Made by a program: the position numbers and the translations under genes
Assembly: GCA_013817555.1 (NCBI GenBank)
Contig: JACDCN010000056.1
Coordinates: 1 to 10,022, forward strand
DNA from: Actinomycetota bacterium
GTDB lineage: Bacteria > Actinomycetota > Thermoleophilia > Gaiellales > Gaiellaceae
Reading direction: 5' to 3'
DNA length: 10,022 nt
Notes under the pieces: generated by a model
The model's input: only the letters and a program-made list of their open reading frames with translations
What the model was told of the DNA's origin: nothing
Databases searched by the model: none
Shown: positions 5,235-10,022 of the stretch, in pieces
How positions within the stretch are numbered: position 1 is the first letter of the stretch
Layout of the letters: the number at the start of each line of letters is the position of its first letter

Positions 5235-6589
5235 GAGACGGAGAGGGAGGGCACCCTTCCCTCCAGATCGGTGAGCGTCGACGTCGAGTATTCGCCGCTT
5301 CGAAACTCCGGCGAGGCGAGCACGTCGAGAGCGAGCTCCCTGGTCGTCGGAATTCCCTCGACCTCGAGCTCGGAGAGCGCGCGCCCCGCTCGAGAGAGCG
5401 CAGCCGGCCGCGTCTCGTCCCACACGATCACCTTCGCGATCATCGAGTCGTAGTACGGCGGTATCTCGCTTCCCGAGCGGATGGCCGTATCGACCCGGAC
5501 TCCTGCGCCGAGCGGCGGCAGAAAGCGGGTCACGGTGCCGGGCGCTGGCGCGAACCCGCGCGCAGGATTCTCTGCGTTGATCCGGATTTCGATCGCGTGG
5601 CCACGCCGCGGTGCGCGTCCCGTGAGCTCCAGTCGCTCGCCGGCGGCAATGCGCAATTGCTCGCGCACGATGTCGATGCCCGTGACCAGCTCCGACACCG
5701 GGTGCTCGACCTGCAGCCGGCAGTTCACCTCGATGAAGTGGAAGCCGCCGTCGGGGCCGAGCAGGAACTCGAACGTACCTGCATTCCGGTAGCCGATCGC
5801 AGCGCACGCTCGCTCGACCGCGTTCTCCATCTCCTCCCGCGCTTCCGGATCGAGTGCGGGCGACGGCGACTCCTCGATCAGTTTTTGATGCCGGCGCTGG
5901 ATCGAGCACTCGCGCTCGCCAAGCGTGAGGATCCCTCCTTCCGCATCGCAGAGAACCTGGATCTCGACATGGCGCGCGGGCGTGAGTGCCTTCTCGAGAT
6001 AGAGCGATCTATCGCCGAACGCCGCCTCCGCCTCCGCACCTGCCGATGCAAACGCGCCCTCCAGCTCTTCGTCGGTCGAGACCAGCCGCATGCCCTTCCC
6101 TCCGCCCCCGGCCGCAGCCTTGACGAGGACAGGGAACCCGATCAAACGCGCCGCGGTACGCAAGTCGGCGAGACTCGCCACTCCTTCCGTCCCCGGCACC
6201 AACGGAACCCCGGCCGCGCGCATCTCCGCCTTGGCGCGCACCTTGTCGCCCATGCGCTCCATGACCTCTGCCGGCGGCCCGACGAAGACAAGGTTCGACT
6301 CCTTGCAGGCTCGCACGAAGGCCGGATTCTCCGCGAGGAAGCCGTATGCGGGGTGAACCGCCTCGCAGCCCGTCGTCTCGGCGGCCGCGACCACGTTCGG
6401 AATCCGCAGGTAGCTCTCCGCTGCCGGAGGCGGACCGATGCAGACCGCGCGATCGGCAAGCTGGACGTGGAGCGCATCCCTGTCGGCGGTCGAGTACACG
6501 GCGACCGCTTCGATCCCGAGCTCGTGCAGGGCGCGGATCACTCGCACGGCGATTTCGCCCCGGTTCGCTACGAGGACGCGCGAGAACAC
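5231..6589 (-). CDS. accC: Biotin carboxylase subunit of acetyl/acyl-CoA carboxylase
   Basis: AccC carboxylates the biotin of the carrier protein using ATP and bicarbonate. Its 452 residues match a stand-alone subunit (449 in E. coli). The N-terminal preATP-grasp domain opens with RVLVANRGEIAVRVIRA. The glycine-rich ATP-grasp loop GGGGKGMR is at 161-168, ERECSIQRRHQKLIEE at 225-240, and the catalytic core FIEVNCRLQVEHPVSE at 285-300, containing E287, N289, R291, Q293, V294 and E295. R336 follows in EIRINAE. The only notable change is VNCRLQVEH for the commoner MNTRIQVEH. The GTG start at 6589 has an AGGGAGAGG ribosome site that overlaps the stop of the upstream fusion gene, nine bases away. 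Its natural carrier is the biotin domain of that gene. No accA/accD carboxyltransferase genes are in the window. Confidence 0.97.
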   Translation of the reverse strand: MFSRVLVANRGEIAVRVIRALHELGIEAVAVYSTADRDALHVQLADRAVCIGPPPAAESYLRIPNVVAAAETTGCEAVHPAYGFLAENPAFVRACKESNLVFVGPPAEVMERMGDKVRAKAEMRAAGVPLVPGTEGVASLADLRTAARLIGFPVLVKAAAGGGGKGMRLVSTDEELEGAFASAGAEAEAAFGDRSLYLEKALTPARHVEIQVLCDAEGGILTLGERECSIQRRHQKLIEESPSPALDPEAREEMENAVERACAAIGYRNAGTFEFLLGPDGGFHFIEVNCRLQVEHPVSELVTGIDIVREQLRIAAGERLELTGRAPRRGHAIEIRINAENPARGFAPAPGTVTRFLPPLGAGVRVDTAIRSGSEIPPYYDSMIAKVIVWDETRPAALSRAGRALSELEVEGIPTTRELALDVLASPEFRSGEYSTSTLTDLEGRVPSLSVS

Positions 6590-6601
6590 CGCCTCTCCCT
6601 A
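6590..6601 (-). promoter_or_regulatory. Ribosome binding site of accC overlapping the upstream stop codon
   Basis: The minus strand reads TAGGGAGAGGCG immediately before the GTG start, with GGGAG five bases from it. The TAG is the stop of the carboxyltransferase-BCCP fusion gene. The arrangement fixes the GTG start of accC and points to tightly coupled, near-stoichiometric synthesis of carrier and carboxylase. Confidence 0.75.
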
Positions 6602-8407
6602 GAGGACTGGCGGCGCTAGAGCCGGCTCGATCTCGAACAGCAGCTGCCCGTACTCGACCGGCTGCGCGTTCTCGACGTGGATGGACGCCACGGTTCCCGC
6701 AACCTCGGCCTTTAACTCGTTGAACAGCTTCATCGCTTCGAGAACGCAGAGGGTCTGGCCCGGGATGACGCTGTCCCCGATGTCGACGAATGCCGGCGCC
6801 CCGGGGTTCGGAGCGCGGTAGAAGACGCCGACCATAGGAGACTCGACACGCATCGCTGCGGCTGCGTCGGACTGTTCTGCGGAGGTGACGTCGTAGTCCT
6901 GACTCGCCGTGGCCATGACCGGAGTGGGTCCTGTCACCGTCAGCTCGTCGGCGCGGCGGACGGACACGCGCATGCCTTCGTCCTCGATCTCGATCTCGCC
7001 GACACCGCTCTCCTGCACGATCTTGACGAGCTCGCGGATCCGCTCGGCCCGCTCGGCGTCCTCGTCCTCGGCTACCAGCACGGTGTCGCGCGAGTGCCGT
7101 TGCCTGATCATCTTCAAGAGCTCCTCCGCATCGGTGCCGAACGTGGCGATGAGGACGAGCTCCTCCTCGCTTGCGGCCAGGCCGTCGGCCTGCTCCCGTA
7201 CGTCCTCCGCGGTCGGCGGGTCGTCGACGAGCGCTGCTCCCGGCGCGAGCAGCTCGACCGCGCGCTCGACGGTGGGATCGACGGGCTCCGGCGTGACGCC
7301 GTATCCCCCTTGCACCAGCGCTCGGAACTCGTCGATCACGGTTCCGTAACGCCGCGCCTCTAGCACGTGCAGGAGCGCCTGCGAGGCCAGTATCTGGCCG
7401 ATCGGCGCTGCAAGCGGAGGCCATCCCGCCTCCGCGCGGACACGCCCGACCTCTTCGAGGACGTCAAGGAGACGGTCGGCCGCAGCGTGCGCGCGCAGAT
7501 GGACCTCGAGCGCGGCGACAAGACCGGCGGGGAGGTCGTGCTCGGCGGCCCGCACGGCGATCCTCGGAGCGACCGGCGCGACCGGCTCATCCCCGATGTA
7601 CTCGTCGATGACGTCCGCGGCTTCCCAAAGTTTGTCGGTCTGCACCCCGGTGGATTGACCCAACCCCTCGAGGGACTCGGCCAACGCCTCTCCCGAAACG
7701 CGGTGGAGACTGAGGGCGAGTGGGTAGACCGCCGTCGCGACAAGGTCGGCTCCTGCCTCGACCGCGGCCAGTGCCGAAGCGATGCCCAGGCCGGCTGCAC
7801 CCTGTACGTAGAAACCAACCGAGAGCCCGCTCGCCTCGCGGATCCTCTCGACCAGCTCCTGCGCCTTGTGGGGGAGAAGCGCTCCGGTCGGGTCGTTGAC
7901 GACAACGCGCGTCGCACCGAGATCGGGCAGCTTGCGGGCCTGATCAACCAGCGCGTCGGTCTCGTCCGTGCGGCCTGGGCTGTAGACGAGCCCTGCGTGG
8001 AATGCCCCCCCGGCGCTCGTGATCGCTGCGCCGGCCTCGCGCAGGTTTGAGACGTCGTTCAGCGGGTCGTGGAGCCGGAAGACCTCGATCCCGTTCTCTG
8101 CGGCGCAGGAGACGAAGCGTCCCACGATGTCCCCGCTGACCGGGCGTGATCCAACGAGAAAACGCCCGCGCAAAGCAATTCCGAGCGGCGTCGAAGTGCG
8201 CGCCTTGATCGCCCGGATCCGCTCCCACGGACTCTCGACCCGCCGGCGCACCGTCGCGTCGAAGACGCCGCCGCCGGAGATCTCGAGACAGGCGAAGCCC
8301 GCTCCGTCGAGGATCTCGGCGACGCGCAGGATCTCCGCGGTCGGCAGCCGCCCGGCGAGAGGTTCCTGCGAGAGCAGCCGGATCGTGGTATCGACCAGCT
8401 TCGGCAC
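6599..8407 (-). CDS. Fusion: degenerate OadA/PycB/5S-type carboxyltransferase domain joined to an AccB-type biotin carrier (BCCP)
   Basis: The protein has 602 residues. Residues 1-370 align with the TIM-barrel carboxyltransferase of oxaloacetate decarboxylase alpha, pyruvate carboxylase and transcarboxylase 5S: GGGVFDATVRRRVESPWERIR (45-65, GGATYD..C.RFL.EDPWERLR in the family), LRGRFLVG (79-86), AAENGIEVFRLHDPLNDVSN (102-121) and EAGADL. The PYC/OADA domain continues to about 440 (RVRAEAGWPPLAAP, GGYG, SEEELVLIATFG). Yet the metal and catalytic residues are changed: Leu11, Asn171, Tyr200 and Gln202 stand for the Asp, carbamyl-Lys and two His ligands, and Ala334 for the catalytic Thr. Residues 452-596 are a full AccB: IRELVKIVQESGV, a linker, ESPMVGVFYRAPNPGAP with the thumb, and biotinyl Lys560 in EAMK. 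I infer a biotin carrier with a non-catalytic scaffold domain serving AccC. The GTG at 8407 is the only possible start; AAGG ten bases upstream is a weak ribosome site. A 101-base gap with no convincing promoter separates it from efp. Confidence 0.9.
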   Translation of the reverse strand: MPKLVDTTIRLLSQEPLAGRLPTAEILRVAEILDGAGFACLEISGGGVFDATVRRRVESPWERIRAIKARTSTPLGIALRGRFLVGSRPVSGDIVGRFVSCAAENGIEVFRLHDPLNDVSNLREAGAAITSAGGAFHAGLVYSPGRTDETDALVDQARKLPDLGATRVVVNDPTGALLPHKAQELVERIREASGLSVGFYVQGAAGLGIASALAAVEAGADLVATAVYPLALSLHRVSGEALAESLEGLGQSTGVQTDKLWEAADVIDEYIGDEPVAPVAPRIAVRAAEHDLPAGLVAALEVHLRAHAAADRLLDVLEEVGRVRAEAGWPPLAAPIGQILASQALLHVLEARRYGTVIDEFRALVQGGYGVTPEPVDPTVERAVELLAPGAALVDDPPTAEDVREQADGLAASEEELVLIATFGTDAEELLKMIRQRHSRDTVLVAEDEDAERAERIRELVKIVQESGVGEIEIEDEGMRVSVRRADELTVTGPTPVMATASQDYDVTSAEQSDAAAAMRVESPMVGVFYRAPNPGAPAFVDIGDSVIPGQTLCVLEAMKLFNELKAEVAGTVASIHVENAQPVEYGQLLFEIEPALAPPVL

Positions 8408-8508
8408 GACCGTGGACCTTAGCGACCTGAACTCGAGGATGAGGGTCCGAGAGCCCCGTTCCTCAACACGATTCCCGCTCGATAACTAGCGTTGTCAGTG
8501 AACGCGGA

Positions 8509-9075
8509 TCAGGCGCGCGATATGTAGCGGCCTTCGCGCGGATCGACCTTGATCCGCTCGCCGCGGTCGACGAAGAGCGGGACCTGAACCACTGCTCCCG
8601 TCTCGAGAGTCGCCGGCTTCGAGACGTTCGTGACCGTGTCTCCACGGACGGCGGGCTCGGTCTGGGTCACCGTCAGCTCGACCGAGGAAGGCATCTGGAT
8701 TCCGGCCGGCTTGCCGTCGACCGCGAGCATCTGCACTGAGCTCGAGGGCGCCAGATACGCGAGCTCGCCGGCGACCTCGGCGTGCGGCAGCCCGAACTGC
8801 TCGAACGTCTGCTCGTCCATGAAGTGAGCCTCGGAGCCGTCGTCGTACAGGAACTGGACACTCTTCACCTCGGTGTGCACACGGGCGAACTTCTCTCCCG
8901 CGCGGAACGTGCGGTCGACAACCGCCCCGGACCCGAGCGCCTTCATCTTCGTCCGCACGAACGCGCCGCCCTTGCCCGGCTTCACGTGCTGGAACTCGAC
9001 GATGCGCCAGACGAAGCCGTCGAGCTCGACGTGCATCCCGTTGCGGAACTGATTCGTGGTGACGGTCTCGGCCAT
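8509..9075 (-). CDS. efp: Translation elongation factor P
   Basis: EF-P binds between the P and E sites of the ribosome and rescues stalling at polyproline runs. The 188 residues cover the three beta-barrel domains: a KOW-like domain (1-64), a central OB domain (about 66-128) and a C-terminal OB domain ending in REGRYISRA. The tip residue is Lys35 in HVKPGKGGAFVRTK. The PGKGG loop resembles Bacillus (PGKGA) and is one residue off the PGKGP loop reported for actinobacterial EF-P, which works unmodified. No epmA/earP-type modification gene is nearby. The ATG at 9075 lacks a Shine-Dalgarno, but a TACAAT box ends nine bases before it, suggesting a leaderless mRNA. Standing directly after a pepP-like gene is typical (yqhT-efp in Bacillus). 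Confidence 0.97.
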   Translation of the reverse strand: MAETVTTNQFRNGMHVELDGFVWRIVEFQHVKPGKGGAFVRTKMKALGSGAVVDRTFRAGEKFARVHTEVKSVQFLYDDGSEAHFMDEQTFEQFGLPHAEVAGELAYLAPSSSVQMLAVDGKPAGIQMPSSVELTVTQTEPAVRGDTVTNVSKPATLETGAVVQVPLFVDRGERIKVDPREGRYISRA

Positions 9076-9084
9076 CGGGCGCGC

Positions 9085-9090
9085 ATTGTA
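9085..9090 (-). promoter_or_regulatory. Possible -10 element (TACAAT) of a leaderless efp promoter
   Basis: On the minus strand TACAAT ends nine bases before the efp ATG, so transcription would start at or very near the start codon. This is the layout of leaderless promoters common in actinobacteria. At 17-bp spacing the -35 position holds TAGGGG, a poor match, which is not unusual for such promoters. The lack of any Shine-Dalgarno before efp agrees with this reading. Confidence 0.45.
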
Positions 9091-9114
9091 GGGACCGGCC
9101 TACCCGGCCCCTAC
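9088..9114 (-). other. Strong RNA hairpin at the pepP stop / efp start junction
   Basis: On the minus strand GTAGGGGCCGG is followed by a five-base loop GTAGG and then CCGGTCCCTAC. All 11 positions pair if one G-U wobble is allowed, and on DNA this is one mismatch. The stem includes the pepP stop codon and overlaps the TACAAT box of efp. There is no T-run after it, so it is at best an untailed terminator or an mRNA-processing or stability element for the pepP transcript. Confidence 0.5.
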
Positions 9115-10022
9115 GAGACGGTAATCAGCTCCTTGGAGAACTGCGTCAGCCGCTCGCGGCCGTCTTCAGTGACCAGCACGAGGTCCTCGATGCGCACTCC
9201 GCCCTCGCCTGGGAGATAAATTCCCGGCTCGACCGAGACCACGTTCCCCGGCTCGAGCACGTCTTTCGACTCCGGCCGCAGCGTCGGGGCCTCGTGAATC
9301 TGGATCCCCACCCCGTGTCCGAGGCCGTGGCCGAACGCCTCACCGAGTCCCGCCGCGTTGATCACTGCACGGGCCGCTGCGTCTGCGTCTTCCCCGCGCA
9401 CGCCCGGCGCTACCGCGTCGAGTCCGTCGAGCTGAGCATCGAGGCAAAGCGCGTAGATCTCCGACAGCCGTTCCGAGATCTCCCCCACGGCGAAGGTGCG
9501 CGTGCAGTCCGAGCAGTAGCCGTCGAGGAGGCAGCCGGCGTCGACGGTGACGAGCACGCCCTCGGCGATGGGATCAACACCGGGGACCGCATGCGGTGAA
9601 GTGCCGGTCTCACCCGCCGCGACGATGGTGGGGAAGGACACTCCTTCCGCGCCCGCGTCTCGAAAACTCCGCTCCACCCACCACCCGAGCTCGATCTCGG
9701 TGCGGCCGCTGAACCGCTCCTGCGCCAAGGCGCCGAAGATCTCATCCGAGAGCGCACCCGCACGGCGCATGATCTCGATCTCGGGCCCGTCCTTGACCGC
9801 GCGAAGCGACTCCACGAGCCCGGATGTGGAAACTGCGTCGACTCCGGCATCGACGAGAGCGCGATAGCCGGCAAACGGAAGCTGGGCGTCCTCGAACCCA
9901 ATCCGCCTGCCCGCCAGCAGCTCGCCGATCACCGGCAAGAGGCTGCGCGCGGTTTCGACGAACGTGACGCCTTCGACCTCCCGTCCCCGCACCGCGTAGC
10001 GGAAGTCGGCGTAGAGAGTCGC
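9111..10022 (-). CDS. pepP: M24 family metallopeptidase, Xaa-Pro aminopeptidase-like (N-terminus beyond right edge)
   Basis: This family removes N-terminal residues preceding proline in the cytoplasm using two Mn2+/Co2+ ions. The frame is open to the right edge and 303 residues are visible. Visible residues 1-60 are the end of the creatinase-type N-terminal domain (ATLYADFRYAVRG is the first visible part). The pita-bread catalytic domain follows from about residue 75. Counting from the first visible codon, the metal ligands are D161 (VTVDAGC), D172 (SDCTRT), H236 (GHGLGHGVG), E265 (VSVEPGIYL) and E279 (GVRIEDLV), the complete set. Roughly 50-70 N-terminal residues are probably missing (Bacillus YqhT has about 350). 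The GTG at 9992 lies inside the N-terminal domain and is not a plausible start. The neighbouring efp supports assignment to the YqhT/PepQ-like group; substrate specificity cannot be read from sequence. Confidence 0.94.
   Translation of the reverse strand, partial: ATLYADFRYAVRGREVEGVTFVETARSLLPVIGELLAGRRIGFEDAQLPFAGYRALVDAGVDAVSTSGLVESLRAVKDGPEIEIMRRAGALSDEIFGALAQERFSGRTEIELGWWVERSFRDAGAEGVSFPTIVAAGETGTSPHAVPGVDPIAEGVLVTVDAGCLLDGYCSDCTRTFAVGEISERLSEIYALCLDAQLDGLDAVAPGVRGEDADAAARAVINAAGLGEAFGHGLGHGVGIQIHEAPTLRPESKDVLEPGNVVSVEPGIYLPGEGGVRIEDLVLVTEDGRERLTQFSKELITVS

Noticed and set aside
4845..5909. A 354-residue protein with NusB at its C-terminus
   Set aside because: The upstream two-thirds lies in another frame of accC and is Arg-rich noise. 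NusB proper starts at the GTG at 5234, which overlaps the accC stop.
6009..7424. A 471-codon minus-strand frame overlapping accC and the fusion gene
   Set aside because: It is in a different frame from two well-supported genes and has no recognisable motif; composition-driven shadow.
8408..8508. A promoter for the carboxyltransferase-BCCP/accC run in the 101-base gap after efp
   Set aside because: CTGACA near 8496 has no acceptable -10 at 16-18 bases, TAGTTAT is too close to it, and the hairpins here have only 4-5-bp arms. Nothing was strong enough to annotate.
1..10022. CRISPR arrays, tRNA or rRNA genes, insertion sequences, integrases or prophage genes
   Set aside because: No repeat-spacer pattern, tRNA cloverleaf, rRNA segment, transposase motif or long terminal inverted repeat was seen. 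The window is housekeeping chromosome.

Overview
The window is about two-thirds G+C and gene-dense. Ten of its eleven well-supported genes lie on the minus strand, so they read from the right end of the window to the left. TlyA, PGKG-type EF-P, frequent GTG/TTG starts, leader-poor starts and the overall sequence character suggest a high-GC Actinomycetota bacterium, possibly of the Thermoleophilia type. That placement is inference; nothing in the window fixes the taxon.

In transcription order the layout is as follows. A 3'-complete, 5'-truncated M24 aminopeptidase (PepP-like) is followed by efp. Next come a 602-residue fusion of a carboxyltransferase-like domain to an AccB-type biotin carrier, then accC, nusB, a 68-residue acidic helical protein, and a short-chain polyprenyl diphosphate synthase (ispA-like). 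After a recognisable promoter comes a secreted NlpC/P60 endopeptidase. A convergent intergenic stretch with two hairpins follows, holding one tiny plus-strand gene for a 26-residue membrane peptide. The left third carries tlyA, nadK and recN; recN runs off the left edge.

From memory, this order closely parallels the Bacillus subtilis chromosomal run yqhT-efp-accB-accC-(yqhY)-nusB-(folD-xseA)-xseB-ispA-(dxs)-tlyA/yqxC-(argR)-recN. Here folD, xseA, dxs, argR and the spo genes are absent and nadK sits between tlyA and recN. Several junctions overlap or nearly touch (accC/nusB, nusB/68-residue ORF, 68-residue ORF/ispA, tlyA/nadK, nadK/recN), so translational coupling is likely.

The most unusual item is the fusion protein at 6599-8407. 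Its carboxyltransferase half keeps the whole OadA/PycB/5S-like fold, including the C-terminal conserved domain. By my alignment it has replaced all four metal ligands and the catalytic threonine. Its carrier half is intact and of the acetyl-CoA-carboxylase type, with thumb and biotinyl lysine, and biotin carboxylase follows directly. It looks like a pseudo-carboxyltransferase scaffold built into an acyl-CoA carboxylase. Second-tier oddities are the polyprenyl synthase lacking a conserved loop after its second Asp-rich motif, a probable leaderless efp transcript, and the tiny genes and hairpins around 2950-3200.
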